NCBI GenBank assembly: GCA_013397075.1 | Contig: VWZS01002574.1 | Span: 1,240,001 to 1,304,000 of the forward strand | DNA from: Rhabdornis inornatus | Lineage: Eukaryota > Chordata > Aves > Passeriformes > Rhabdornithidae | Length of the DNA: 64,000 nucleotides | Reading direction: 5' to 3' | Shown: piece by piece, positions 46,725 to 59,260 of the stretch | Numbering within the stretch: the first letter of the stretch is position 1 | Layout: every line of letters starts with the position of its first letter | Program-made: the position numbers and the translations under genes | Notes under the pieces: generated by a model | What the model saw: the letters and a program-made list of their open reading frames with translations, nothing else | Databases searched by the model: none | Told to the model about the DNA's origin: nothing

Positions 46725-46790
46725 AAATTCTGGACTTGATGACCTTAAGGGTCTTTTCCAATCTAAATGGTTCTATGATTCAATTCTATA
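46725..46790 (+). mobile_element. CR1 LINE, 3'-end fragment
   Basis: 'ggacttgatgaccttaagggtcttttccaatctaaatggttctatgatt' is the recognisable terminal stretch of an avian CR1, ending in a degenerate ATTCTATG tail. Only about 65 bp remains, with no coding capacity. Confidence 0.85.
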
Positions 46791-48289
46791 GCACAGATGT
46801 GTCAGAGAGGGGGATGCTGACCTAAATTTGGGGTCTGAAGGAGATGCTATGACACTGACTGAACACCTGAGGTGCAGACCAGGTAGATCAGGCGGTGCTG
46901 CAGGGAGAAGCTGTTTGCATGGCAAACACCAGGAGCAAAGGGCAAGAACTGGGCAGGCAGCTTCCTCAGTGCAGTATTGCACACACTGAGGAGGCTTTAA
47001 AAATCCTGTCGTTTTTATGGAGTGCCTGAATCCCCACAGGTGGAATTTGTGGGTCTTTATTTGTTTACAGGACACCATCAACCAGAGAGCCATGTAACTA
47101 CTGACCATGTAATTACACTGTAAGGCAAGTTCCACATGTTGACAGGGTAAATAAAATAGCAGGTTATTTTTTCCTGTCTGCAAGGGAGAGGATTATCATG
47201 AGATCTTACAGCTGCAAATTATGTAGTAATTATGGCTTCAATAACCAGGCAACTTCTAATATCATTACCAAGTGATTGCCAGGGAGACTGTCACGTTCTG
47301 GGATACATGAATCATGGATATTGGAGAATGAATGACCTGGCAGCTCCAAGCACCAATCCCACCAATTCATTTTCCACTTCTGTCCAGTGTATTTTTAAGC
47401 ACCCCAAAGGAGGGTTTCCACAACCAGCCCTGGGAGATGCTGCTGCCCATCAGGAGGGGAAATGCTGGCCTTCATCCCTGTAGCTGGCTATTTATTCCCC
47501 ACACTCCTCACTGCTAGCAGCCACCCTGGCTCCTGGATCAGCCTCCTGAGGGTGCCTGAGTCTGATGGCTTGGAAGGAGCCAAGAGCAGGAAAATCTCAG
47601 TGGAGCCTTACTCAGCACCCTGCTAAAGCAATAATTACTTATGCAGAACTCCAGCTCAGCTGATAGCACTGGGCACTATCTGTAAGCCTAAATCTTGGCC
47701 AAACTTGCAGAAATGTATAATCTCTCATGCTGAGCATGCTTGCAGGAAGAGGCACACCTGTAAAATGAGAAGGCTGTGTGTGGGTGAGAAAAAGAAATGA
47801 ATAATGATTTGTAGGGTTTCATATACTTTAGGTTTTGTGCCTGGAATGAAACAGTGTTTGATACTCGTATGTTTAGTGAACCTAGAAACCAGGTCAATGG
47901 GTCAGCAAGGAAATAGCTAAGAGGCTTTTGGGTGTGTGCCCTGCTCTGCATTAGGGCTCAGAGGAAGGAGGCAGGAGTTGAAGCTTTGGCTCTGCCAGAG
48001 CTGCAGCAAGATTGCACTGTGGGATGGAGTCCATACTGCTTGGAGAGCACAGTGCTCTTCCCAAGGGAGCTGCCAGTGCAGCACCTGGGGCACCCTGGGG
48101 TCCATGGGGTGTGCAGAGTTCACAGACTGGGTGAAGGAGATCTCTGCCTTGGCAGATGGGCCATGGCCAGGTCTCTGCTGAAGATGACAGAGCTGTACCT
48201 GAGCTGCTGCCCTGGGGTATCACACAGCATCAGACCTATTTCCTGAGCATGTGCCACTTTTGTACAAACAAAGCCACATATTTTTCCTC
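46791..48289. other. non-coding DNA, nothing recognised
   Basis: Mixed sequence. The 136-aa minus-strand frame at 46773-47183 begins within the CR1 tail and has no domain. Overlapping frames on both strands at 47917-48246 are chance. Confidence 0.4.
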
Positions 48290-48620
48290 AAACTCAACAG
48301 CCCTCTAATTCAAATTTTAATTATTGTTCCTTATCATGCTCAGTGTGTTTCTGCTGCACTTAGGAAACTATCTCTTGTGGCTAATTTAACACCTGCAAAT
48401 TCCCAGAGCTGTTAACCTAAATCTAGTGGATAAAATCTTTGCCATACATTTAAAAGATCACGAGGTCAGGTCTACTTGGGGCTGAACTTTTGTTATCAAG
48501 CACATAAGTGTCTATTTTACTTCCTCTATAAGACAGACCACTGTAGGCTTTATACTTATTTATCATCATTATTGGAGACATTCTGCAGTTGACTGAAATG
48601 TTATGCAACAGACAAAATCT
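48290..48620. promoter_or_regulatory. AT-rich candidate conserved non-coding element
   Basis: AT-rich unique sequence with TTTTAATTATTG (48315-48326) and TGGCTAATTTAAC (48378-48390), no long frames and no repeats. Enhancer-like texture only. Confidence 0.2.
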
Positions 48621-51600
48621 CAGAAGTGAGTGCTTTTGGGAATATTTCTTTACCATACCCAGCCTGAGAAGGACAAATATTGATTCAGAGACTTTGGGTA
48701 CATCGATTATCCTTTTAGGGAAAGCATGATAGCATTAATAAATCTTGGAATTTTGCTCTTTGTGTTTCTGACTGTGTTCTCAGCATGGTCATATGCTGAA
48801 TAACAGATTAGGGTCTCTTTTATCTGTTTTGGGGTTTTGCATTTAACAGCACAGTGCCAGCTCTGTTGAAATGAATGTGAGCCTTTTTTCTCTGCCATTG
48901 CATGAATTCCTTCCTTTCCCCCTAAGCACATGTACAAGAGAGAAAGGGTCACTAATCAGAGCTCATAAACCTTTTTCAAATGACAAGCTATTACTTCCCT
49001 GGCCTGTAAGAAGTAAGGCTTGGCTGCCCTTTTTCTTAAAAATGGAGGGGAAAAGAAAAGCTTTGAGGGGTAAACCAAGGCCAAGCATTTCTGATGATTT
49101 TGGATGAAAAGAGAGGAAAATTTCAGTGTCCAAGGCTGCCACTCATTAAAAATTTCTTCTTTTTTCTTAATTCAAGCTAAAGAAGTGGTAAGTTGATTGT
49201 CTGAGAAGATCTTATCTGCCCCAGTAATTGACTGAGGAGACCCAACATCGTTTCAAACCTGACAGGAGGAACTGTGAGCTCCCAGCAGGCACCAGAGGAG
49301 TGATCTGATCTCCTCCCTGTGAAATGTCAGATCAACATGCCCTAGACCTTAGCTGGACAAGAGATCAGCACACTTACAAGCTCTTAGGAAAAAAACCCAG
49401 CACAATTGCTCAAAAATCTACTCCTTCCACCTTCCCTGAGGGTATGGAAAGCAGATGATGGGTCAGGAGGGTCAGGAGGGTCAGGAGGAGGCTCTGATGT
49501 CTCCTGGCAATGGCCCTGAAGGAGTAGCTGTTTTTCCTCAGATGAGGAGCCAGAAGGACAACCATCACTGTACAAATTATGCTGCTCTCCTTGAGCCTAA
49601 AGGAAATCTTTCAGAGGACATCTGTGACCCCGACAGATCAATGGCAGGTCAGATACCACCCAGAAACATGTATGATATTGGCACCTGCCTGGCATGGTGC
49701 TCCAAGGAAAACCACCCTTGGCCAATTCCTCCTGAAGACAAGGCAGCTAATTTGGGCTCATAAATCACGGGCGGTGGGGAATCACATTGGAGGACTGGGC
49801 TTGCAGTTCATTCTTATCAGTGTTTCTCAGGTCTTTCCTTGCTGTCAATAGTCCTCCACTTGATGTGGCAGAAGGCATTATCATACAGCTGTAATTACAG
49901 TCCTCTCATTTTGGAGGCTCCTCAGCAGTTATAAACGTGTGTTTAAATCAAAGGAATTGCACTGATGTGCAGCCGATGAGGATCTGCCCTTCAGTTTTAC
50001 AGGCACCATTTATAATTTGCTTCAATCATTTTCCTGCAGGGGAGCAACATGGTAAACTATCTGTACACAGATGAGAAGCAAACAGTGTTTTTCCCAATTC
50101 TGAACAGATTTAAGCATGTTGGTTTAAAGCAAGGGCAGGTTAGGAGGTACAGTCCAACACAAACTGTGCCACATTCCCCCTGGAGCACAAAGCACAGTCC
50201 CTGCTCATGTTTTCTCAGTTATATGTGGCACTTCACACTCAAAACCAAAGCCAATAGGAGGCATTCCACAATCCACTTGTCCTCCAAGGAAGTGGGAAAA
50301 ATAAACTGTCAGGGCAATATTCAAACCTGTCTCCTTGTGTCCTGCAGAAAGTTGCTTGGATGCCATGGTCGAACTGAGGGAAGGAGCAGCACTTGTGTCC
50401 CCAAAACTTTCTGCTCAAAAAAACTCCCAGATCTGTAGCCTGTCAGTGCTGGGGCCAGGCTTTCAGCTGGGGTGACTCTGTGTGATGCCACCATGCCCGT
50501 GACAATTGAGGAGATGCCTCATGGTTGGCAGCTCAGCCCCTACAAGCACAGCTGCCCTTCCCCAGCACTTGCTCTGTCCCTTCCCCGGTGAGGAAGGAAA
50601 CCTGAGAGCACTTTCTGGTGAGAGCAGTGAGCTTGACAGGCTCATAAATATCCCCCTGCATACCCTTTCCTTCTGTCCTTTGAAAGAAGACTGACACTAA
50701 GGAAGCATTTGATCACATTGGATTTGTGCCATTTTGCGGCTTACTTGAATGAGCTGAAGGCAAGAGCTGGGAGCAGCAGAGCCTGGGGAATTTCATGGGT
50801 GCAGCAGGTTGTTGATGCAGGGAAAGGGCAGCCAGGATTGAGGTATCAGTGGCTCCATCACTCAGGCCAGCTGGAAACAGCCCCAGTGCCTGCTCAGGAG
50901 GTGAAGAGGAGGGAGCAGAGCAGGGCTGGGTGCTGAAGGTGCCTCGGTTTGGAGAGCCCAGTGCTGCTGCATGTGGCTCCTGGGTCACCCTTTCTGGTGA
51001 CTTGAAGTGAGAGGGGACAAAGAGACCTCTAAGAAAGGTAAAAAGTGTTTTAAGCCACCTGATGGTATTTACAGCATGAAGAGTATCTCTTCTTCTGCAC
51101 TGGCTAGACCTGTGTGTCACTATCATGCACAGGCTACAAAACAACATACAATGGGATTGACCCCAATGGGCATTCAGTGTCTCTGCCCCATGTAATACAT
51201 TTCCAGCCCCATTTTCCCACACTGTATATGTACACATGAGAGGGATCAATGCTCTGCATTTGCAAAGTGGTAAAAGCTGGTGTTAGTTTTATTTTAAATA
51301 GCCAAGGCAGTTCTAACAATGTAACTAAATTCTATGTCTAATTTCTCATTTTCAGGGTTTGTGGCTGTAAATTTGAGCTCTCGACACAATCTCCAGTTGG
51401 GACAGATTGGCCTTTTGAAAGCCATTCCTTCTCTCACTTTGGAGCTCTGCTTTGCCTTAAGATATGGGCTCTTAGTTTGCAAATGCAGTGTAAATTTATA
51501 GTGCTATGTAGAAGAGAATAAATGAGTCTTTATACCGGGTTCTTGGATTTTTTACAGCTCCTATGAATAAAATACAAAGCAACTTGAAAGGCTTTATTAA

Positions 51601-52860
51601 ATAAGAAGGTGGGTGTCTTAAGAGCGATCAGTTATAGGCATTGTGTCAGTCTAGAGAATTGTTAGTTTTAAAGCCTTTGGGGCAATCTATAGTTGATCCA
51701 AATGATAAAACCTTTGCAGGCTTCAGGGAGCTCTGACAGCTTGCACCAGCTGGGGATCTGTCCTGCATTTCCAATGAAGATTAATATGGTGCTGCATTTT
51801 TGGCTGTGTTTCGGTAACGGGATGTCCCCTAACAGCCCAAGGGGAAAGCAATTTTGGTGTAATTGCTTGGGCTGTGAATGCAGCATCATGACCACTCTGG
51901 GTCTGCTGGGCCTGCCCCCCATGTGGGACTGGAAAAGGGTTTGTGTGGAATAGCCCTGGAATGTGCCAGCAACCAGCCACTGCCTGTGCAGGACCTTGGG
52001 ATGAAACAGAGAAGCATTTTTCTCTTTTGGAAGGTCTAGAACCCATCCTGTCTCCTTCCCAGGTGAGATCAACTTCACCTGTCAGGCTGGTTCCATGGAA
52101 AAAGCCTCATCCTGGCACTAATCCTGAGGCAGCCTGTTTGACTGTTTTCTACACCACAGCACAGCTCCCAGTGTGCTCTTTTCTCCTTCTTTTTGTGTGC
52201 AAGGAGAAATCCTTTTCCCCCTTTTCTTTCTCAACTGATATAATCTGTTGGAAGAAAACCAGTTACCCCAGCACCAGTCTGGAGCAGGATCTGGAGCTGA
52301 GGATCCCCACAGCCCTGCCAGGGCAGCACAGTGACAAACCTGGCCTGGCAGCTCAGCCCAGAGTGGAGATGAATATCCTCCCTGGCACACCCTGGGATGG
52401 GCTGGCATGGGATGAGGGCTCCTTGCTGCCCTCCAGCTCACAGTGTGCTGCAGGAATGCATGTCAATGAGAGTCTCTGCTGGCTCCTGCAGCTCCCAGCA
52501 CAGAGCAGCTTTTAATTACCCACGAAGGAGAGAGATCCACAGCTATCCCATACTAATGATGACCGAGTGTCATCCTCCATACCACCTTCCTCTCTCAACC
52601 TAAGGGAATCTATGGAGAGGAGCAAGTGGGAGACAGGAATATATGTCTGGCATATGCTGTACAGGTGTATAAACATATATATCTGTGTATAAATGTATCA
52701 CAGAAATGTTCTGTCTGACAGGGTGATGATACAGTCAAGTGACATGAAGACCTAGCAACAGTAAATAATTTTGTCATTTTTACCACCAAAAAAATACTTT
52801 CATTAGTAGATGTGGAAACACCATACAAAGACTTTACTGATGCTTTCTCTCCTTTTTTTT
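48621..52860. other. non-coding DNA, nothing recognised except a short repeat
   Basis: Mixed sequence without recognised genes. A 9-bp triplication lies at 49461-49490. Frames such as 50049-50438 (+, 129 aa), 50713-51249 (-, 178 aa) and 51943-52515 (+, 190 aa) overlap open frames on the other strand and carry no domain. Confidence 0.4.
49461..49490 (+). repeat. (GGTCAGGAG)3 tandem repeat
   Basis: Three adjacent perfect 9-bp copies followed by a partial purine extension. A small minisatellite seed. Confidence 0.9.
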
Positions 52861-52907
52861 TTTTAATAAGGAAATGAAGAATTGAAGGATAAAGTAACTT
52901 TGCAAAC
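52861..52907 (-). repeat. MIR-like SINE fragment, minus strand
   Basis: 'taataaggaaatgaagaattgaaggataaagtaactttgcaaa' matches the reverse complement of the MIR 3' half ('gaggaaactgaggctcagagaggttaagtgacttgcc') in order and spacing. Diverged and short. Confidence 0.5.
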
Positions 52908-53139
52908 ATGGCACCATGTTTGACAGACTCATATCTTATCTGCAGAATAAGTCTTCTTTCTTGCTAGGGAAATCCCAAATTAAGCTCTTTCTTACTGTGT
53001 TTACCTTCTTGCCCAATATACTTGGGGTGGTTTTTTTGATGTTTTTTGCATTACCACTTGCTAAATATATCACAACCCATCGTTTACTTGGCTCTGCAGC
53101 TCCGAGACCTCCACATGCCTTTCCCTCCTCACAAAAATG
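52908..53139. other. non-coding DNA, nothing recognised
   Basis: AT-rich to mixed sequence. A 74-codon plus-strand frame (52916-53140) has a hydrophobic phenylalanine/leucine-rich stretch produced by T-rich DNA and is not recognised. Confidence 0.4.
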
Positions 53140-53400
53140 AATTGCTGGCTCAAATATTTAAATATTAAAAAAATACCATCATACAGTATACAAGCAATTT
53201 GTTATCACAGTGTGCAAACAAGGTAGAGAGGGGAATATGCTAAAGTAAATTTTATGTATAGCTACTGTGTAAATTTGCCTATTTCCCAAGAGTGGTATTG
53301 TCACTATTAATCGTAATAGCGTTTCTAATATGGCATATTTCCAATATTTTGCCCTTAATTAGGATTCTGATCATACAAACCCATTTTATTCCTGTGGTGC
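53140..53400. promoter_or_regulatory. AT-rich candidate conserved non-coding element
   Basis: AT-rich block with CAAATATTTAAATATTAA (53153-53170), CACTATTAATCGTAATAGCG (53302-53321) and CTTAATTAGGATT (53355-53367). CpGs are kept at 53312 and 53320. Reading frames are mostly closed. Enhancer-like texture. Confidence 0.27.
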
Positions 53401-54394
53401 TTCCCCTTGGCAGTGTGAAACCTGCCCAGCTCTGGTGTGAAGGGTCACAGGGGAGGAGCAGGCAGGGGCTCCTGAGCTCTCTGTGCCCACCCGAGTCCCC
53501 AAGCACTCTGTGCCCACCCCAGCATCCATGGACAGTCACTGTGTGTCTTGCATCTCCCCATCTGAGGAGCCCTGAGGTAGCAGAAAAGGGTCCCAGCCCC
53601 TGTTTCTGACACCAGAATGAGAAGTTTCTGCGAGATGAAGGCTGTCAGTGCCCCTCTCTCTTTGCTAAAATGTTGTGTACGGGTTTAGGGGAGAACGAGG
53701 CTGTTTGGAGAGCAACACTAGAGCGAGGTGGAAGGGGAAGGGAATAAGATCATTTCCAGGAGGGCTGGGCTGTGTGAGTGTCCTTGAGCGTGACTGTGAA
53801 GGGTTCTGCCAGCGCTGATGCCGCAGCTCCCGTGGGCAGGAGCCTGGGGACCGCTGCTCCAGGTGAGCTCTGCAGGCCAGGGCAGGTCAGGGACTCAGGT
53901 GAGTGTTTGCATGAGCCACCTGCCTAAACAATGAGCAAACTGCTGCCTTTAACTGCTTTAAAGTGCAATTCCCCTGTTTATGTACACATGGTTTAATGCA
54001 GGCTGTCCTTTCCCCTGCCTAAACCCTGTGGTTCTGTGAGACCTTGGCACACACACTCTCCTCAGGCTGTGCTGTTTCAAACACATTTAAAATAAGATGC
54101 ATCCTTGCACACAGGTCATACAAAGCACATGTGCCTTCCTGCTGCCAGAAGCAGGTACAGGATGCTGATTCTGCACCATTGGAGGGCTGTTTTCAGGGGA
54201 AATGCAACCAGATCAATAAGCCCCAGTTGAAAGGAGAGGCAAGAAAAGACAGCAAGTGGCTGTGTGCTGGTAGCACTGAAACAGTTAAAAAATAATCTGG
54301 TTTTGTTTAAAAGCTGAAGTAAGTGCTGTAGGAAACCTTCACATATTCTCTTGGTGGGAGGGTGATATTTTATAACAAGCTTGGTGAGCTCTTG
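53401..54394. other. non-coding DNA, nothing recognised
   Basis: GC-moderate spacer with some isolated CpGs near 53680-53840. No gene or repeat is recognised. Confidence 0.4.
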
Positions 54395-54490
54395 CTCTGT
54401 GGTCTAAAGCAAAACCTTTAACCTCCTCCATGTCTGCTTTCTCAGCATAAAGAGAGAACACCAACTCACCCTGCCTTGGTAAAAAGCTTC
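54395..54490 (+). repeat. possible MIR-like SINE fragment
   Basis: 'ctgtggtctaaagcaaaacctttaacctcctccatgtctgctttctcagcataaagagaga' follows the 'tgaccttgggcaagtcacttaacctctctgtgcctcagtttcctcatctgtaaa' order of MIR with many substitutions. Confidence 0.45.
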
Positions 54491-54959
54491 AAATGCCATG
54501 GAAGAGGTGTATAAAGGAGCTTCTTGTATCCCCATGAGATGAGAAGGGCAGGGCAAAAGATCTTCACACGCCGTGGATCAGGAGAGCTCCTCTGACTTCA
54601 GTGGAGCATCACCAGTTTGTCTCTTCTGCTGTTCTATGCCCACCTTGCAAAGGGCAGAAAATGGGTCATTCTCAGCTGGGCTTGACCCAGTTCAGCCAGG
54701 ACTGGGGCTATTCCAGCAGTCCCAGTATTAACCCTCCAGGGTTATAAGCTGTTCTTAGGACACAGCTAGAGCAGATTATGCTCTTTTATTTTTTACTCCT
54801 GAGAAGTGTGTGAATGGAACAATTTAAAAGGCACCAATAATTACCTGCAGTCCTTTCAAACACCCAGAAGACCCTTCAGGATCCAGTATATAAAAAGAGA
54901 CAGTATTGCTGTGACCCTTCCCAGCCTCTCTTGGTCTGAGTTACCCATTATGCAGTAAA

Positions 54960-55350
54960 TAAATAACTATCTGTTATATGGCTATTTTTTTTTAATAAAA
55001 ACACTTCAAACTGCTTTGCTTTCCCTTAATTAAAAACACATCAAGCCATGGATAAAGCATTGTGGAATGGCTTGTTGTGGCATTGCCTTTTACAGCTGGG
55101 AAGCAAATTTCTAATAAAATGGTTTTTGAAAGGAATATTGCCTTCATTCAAATCTCCTATAAAAACTACCCATCCATTAATTCCAATTAATGACACTACA
55201 GCATTTCCACTAACACTGGTAGTAATTCTTGGCTAATGGATGATTTTCAAGAAAATCAGAATCAATGTTATTTTGGACAGGACCCTTGCAGAATTAATTT
55301 ACTGCCGTGATTTTAGTTAAACCAGCATATAAATCACAGTGGTTTGAACT
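54960..55350. promoter_or_regulatory. AT-rich candidate conserved non-coding element
   Basis: AT-rich unique sequence with CTTAATTAAAAAC (55025-55037), CATTAATTCCAATTAATGAC (55175-55194) and GAATTAATTTACTGCCG (55292-55308). The pair of TAATT sites at 55177-55191 is arranged as a loose inverted repeat. Stops occur in all frames except one short one. Confidence 0.28.
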
Positions 55351-57240
55351 GGTTTCTCAGTGCCATTGAACACAGCCCATGACAGGAGTTTCCTGGGGGC
55401 TTTACAGGGAGGATATACAACATATTTTTAAAGATATATAAAATAAATATACACACCCCATCCCTCAAATATATATATAATATGTGATGTTCGTTGTTCA
55501 ATCACCAGAATGGGAGAACCAATTACACACTGAACTGGTCAGGAAATATTGAGTAAAAATGAAGTTTCTGTCTGATAACTTCTAATGAAAACTGAGGAGC
55601 AAAGCACACAAGACAGTGATGGGGAATAGAAGGTTTTGACAGGCAAGCAAGGAAAATTTCACACTGCCCCTAATAAAAGGCTTCACACAGTGATGGAAGG
55701 GTTAAGTCATTTCATCCTCCTCCTAAAGGACTTTAATTAACAGCTGATCATGTTGCTTAATCTATGCATCTCTGCCTACCTGCTGCTGTTCTTTTGTCCT
55801 TTTGGAGAAAGGGTGGTAAAACTTAAATTGTTGACCTTGAAAAGCAATCATTCTGCAATCACCTCATTGGAAGAGCTAACAGCATCTCTGGAAGCTCCAC
55901 ATAAACACCAAAAGGGTGGACAGCAGTAAAATCAGGATGGGCTTGGGCCAAGTAATCCCCTTTCCCTCTTCCATATATCATCAGTTTTACACCCTTACCA
56001 GCGACCTTGCTGCAAATGGAAACATTTGTGTGTAAGAGCAGAATAAAGTGCAATTAATGTAAAAGTAGCTGTTTATGTGGGCAGTTCTGAGTTAATTTAA
56101 GTCTGTTCACCAAAATGCACCCATCACAGAGCACCAGCAAGGCAGCTCTTGTGCAGCACGGCCCATACCCTTGAAACGCCCCAAAAACGTTGAGCACATC
56201 CTGTGACTGCTCATCTGTGGATAAAAAAATTCCCACAGTACACCTGGAAGAAGACCAAAGAGGTGCCTGATGGGATGACAGCACATCCCGGATGGTGACA
56301 GGACAAATTTCCTAAGCTCATTGACCGTCGCTGGATACTTCCAGGCCAACGGATGCTGAAAATGTTCTTATCGGTAAGAGGCTCATGGTGATTTGGGATC
56401 GAAGGCTTAAGAATAGAAAGGGAGGTTATTTATGCTTTATTTCATGTATCAATACTGTGAGAAAAATGCAGACAGCAGCAACATGAGAGATTTCTGAAAG
56501 AGAAAAGGCACAAAGGCAAGCTGGGGGATCACTAACGTAATTCTTTTCTCTTTTTTTTTTCCTCCCCCAAAGCATTCATTTTCTAATGATTCAGCTGGGC
56601 AATTCAAGTCAACTCCCCTTTTGTGCGGTGGATTTAGGTAGAAAACCCAAAGGGTGTTTATTTTGCAGTGTATTACAGAGAAATGACACTAACAGCCAGG
56701 GGTACAAGGATGGCATTAGCCGCTCTCGCAGCAGCACGTTCGAGGGCTCGGCTGGGGCCCACTATCACCATCCCTCCCACTGCCACCAGACAAGAAGGCA
56801 ACTTAATAGAAGCAGTTTCCAAATCACAGAGCCCTGTAACCTGTCATTTTCTGGATGGCTTTATTATAGCTTTCCCTCTCTGAAAAAAGCCCAGGTTGAT
56901 CCTTGGCCAGGTTAAAGGGATTGCGGGGTTTCCCGGCTGATGGTAACACCGTGCTGTGCAAGCGCTGGCAGCTGAGGAAACATTATTTCAGCTGATAATA
57001 AGGAGCATTAATGAAAAGAGCTACATCTGCTCGGTTGTAGCAGCGTGTCTAAATGCAGACAGGCTCCTGGAAAACTTCACCTTTGCCCCAGGATGGCTCA
57101 GGCTCAGATTTTGGGGGCTGTGGGGTCCAGACCATCACCCGTCCCCCATGCAGGGGTTTCCCAGGGAATCTATTCTCACACCACATCTGGATGCTGCAGT
57201 TTGAAGACTTAATTCCAGCTCTCTCACAGTGGAAAATGTG
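55351..57240. other. non-coding DNA, nothing recognised
   Basis: AT-rich simple patches (55427-55485) give way to mixed sequence. A short CpG-bearing stretch lies at 56720-56750 and another at 56920-57060. No gene or repeat family is recognised. Confidence 0.4.
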
Positions 57241-57320
57241 CTTAACACTGAGCCATTCAATATGACTTAAGCACGTGCTTAAAACTAAGCACATGCTCAA
57301 GCATTCACCTGGTTAAGGAT
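57241..57320. repeat. ancient palindromic amniote repeat with 16-bp perfect palindrome
   Basis: TTAAGCACGTGCTTAA (57267-57282) is a perfect 16-bp palindrome. It is followed by 'aactaagcacatgctcaagc' and preceded by 'gtgcttaacactgagccattcaatatgac'. The order resembles an old, abundant amniote element whose centre reads like 'gacttaagcacgtgcttaaagttaagcacatgcttaag'. Three E-boxes result: CACGTG 57272-57277, CACATG 57290-57295 and CACCTG 57306-57311. The family is recalled, not searched. Confidence 0.5.
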
Positions 57321-57339
57321 TCTTCCCTGAACGAGGAGT

Positions 57340-57670
57340 GAGACATGGTGTTTTTTAAACTGATTGATATATTTGGACTAAGTCAGTATTAATGATCATG
57401 TAAATTAAAATCTGGAAGGCAGCCAACTTTTTAAAAGCTTCGTCTGACACTGCAACTCCTTGCAAATCGACTTTGTGTTCCAAAGATACTGACATGGAAA
57501 TGCACTTTTACTCACAAATATTTCTGGGCACAGGATGCTTTTTAAAAAAAGCCCCAGTAATTACCCTGATGAGGTGATCACGAGGGTCGAGTGACATTAA
57601 GACCAGTTTGGAATTTATTCAAAATAACCCAAACATGCCCATCATTAATTAATTATGTTAAAAAAAATAA
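57340..57670. promoter_or_regulatory. AT-rich candidate conserved non-coding element
   Basis: Unique AT-rich sequence with GTATTAATGATCATG (57386-57400), 'cagtaattacc' (57556-57566) and ATTAATTAATTA (57644-57655). It keeps CpGs ('cttcgtctg', 'atcgac', 'cacgagggtcgag') and has no open frames. Confidence 0.32.
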
Positions 57671-58274
57671 TGATAATATACATTGATGCTCTTAGCCTTG
57701 TTTGCTTACTCCTTACTGTGGCACGAACTGGGCTACAAGGAGAGGTAAGGATCTGTTTTGAATGTGTTGAAAGAAATAGAGCCAGGGAAAACAAAACTGA
57801 CATGAAGGAAGACCTATAATTCTGTGTCACATGTTAATCTCAGTGAAAAATAATGCTGTCAGGTTTTACCCTCACTGATTCCCATTTGGTACTCATCCAA
57901 GGAAGTTCAGCATGCCAGGAACTGGCACGTTGCATTAGTCAGGGCTTGTTGATCAACCCCGCTGAAGGACAGAGAATTGCCCTTATGTCACACAGCATAC
58001 TCAGATTAATTCACCTTAATAACATCCTAAGAGCAAAATGGGACTCTGCCTCCTTCGTCCTGCCCATGCAGCAGGGAAATGAGTGCTGCTAGTGATCACA
58101 CAGCTCAGAAATTCAGTTTGCTGGTGACTGGGTGTGTTTCAGGCTCCACCTTTCCTGCAATCAATGTGACGTTTGCTGTGCTTCCTTTTCCTAAAGGGAA
58201 GAAGTGACTCATGTGGGTACAAGGATAGCCAGGGAGCTGACATGGATCAGAAGGTGGGATGGCACCTTCCAGAA
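57671..58274. other. non-coding DNA, nothing recognised
   Basis: Mixed sequence upstream of a CR1 copy. The part just before 58275 may be more of the CR1 body but is too diverged to call. Confidence 0.4.
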
Positions 58275-58588
58275 CCTAGAGGGGCTCCAAGAGAGCTGGA
58301 GATGGACTTTTTAAAAGGGGATGGAGGGACAAGGGGGATGGCTTCAAACTGTTAGAGGGCAGGGTTGGATCAAATTTGAGGAAGGAATTCTTCCTGCGAG
58401 GGTGGTGAGGCCCTGCACAGGCTGCCCAGAGAATCTGTGGCTACACCATCTCTGAAAGTGTTCAAAGCCAGGTTGGATGGGGTTTGGAGCAACTTGCTCT
58501 AGTGGAAGGTGTCTCTGCCTATAGCAGGGGTGGAATGAGATGACCATTAAGGTCCCTTCCAACCCAAACCATTGTCTGATGCTGTGAT
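58275..58588 (+). mobile_element. CR1 LINE, 3'-end fragment (longest copy)
   Basis: About 310 bp of the CR1 3' region in order: 'aagagagctggagatggactttttaaaaggg', 'gggatggcttcaaactg', 'ttcttcctgcgagggtggtgaggccctgcacaggctgcccag', 'gttcaaagccaggttggatggggtttgg', 'tctagtggaaggtgtctctgcc', then 'gagatgaccattaaggtcccttccaaccc'. The terminal ATTCTATG repeats have mutated. The copy is 5'-truncated, without reverse transcriptase or endonuclease sequence, so it is dead. It is moderately diverged and is the best evidence that the host is a bird. Confidence 0.95.
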
Positions 58589-58999
58589 CTGCTCAGGGCA
58601 GGAGGGTTTGGGGTGTATCAGGAGGGCAGACACAGAGGGCTGGAAGAGTGATGCACAAGAAAGCCACTGTGGTGTGGCCAAGGCTTCATGCTGGATATGA
58701 CAGTGGCCACTCCAGAGAGACAAAGATTTCAGGATTTGGAGCAATCTACTCCTTTCCTGCATCTTTGCTGCCTGGATGCCCCACTGGTGCCAGAGCTACC
58801 AGCTCTTTCTCCTTCAGCACATCCACATGCCAGAGCATTGCACCCACGGGCACCTGAGAGCCCCAAATACACCCCCCAGTGCAGGTACTTTTTACATCAT
58901 CTCTGTCCTTCAGTGGTGTCCCCTTGGCTCCATCTAAAGCTTTTCCAAGAGAGAGATCCTGGGGCTGCTGTGTAAACTAATCTTGTAAACGCTCCTCAT
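58589..58999. other. non-coding DNA, nothing recognised
   Basis: GC-moderate spacer with overlapping short frames. Confidence 0.4.
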
Positions 59000-59260
59000 T
59001 TTTGCCCAGGCTATCAGAGCAAAATGTCTCTACAGTGCAGTACATTTATTAAAGTCTTAATGGAATTAGAGTCCTCCCACCAAAAAGCCAGATGGTTGGT
59101 GTTTTTATGTTATTAGTTAATGCAATTTAGTATTAAAGTTTTGAGTTAAAAACAGTGCGTGTTGTTTCCTTTATGACATCTGCTTATATTCTGCCAGCAA
59201 GATGAAGTTATGTTTGAACAGGGCCTTTCCTTTATTAATGAAGTAAATTAAAAGAATGAC
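59000..59260. promoter_or_regulatory. AT-rich candidate conserved non-coding element
   Basis: AT-rich unique sequence with GTTATTAGTTAATGCAATTTAG (59109-59130) and TTTATTAATGAAG (59231-59243). There are no frames or repeats. Enhancer-like texture. Confidence 0.22.
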
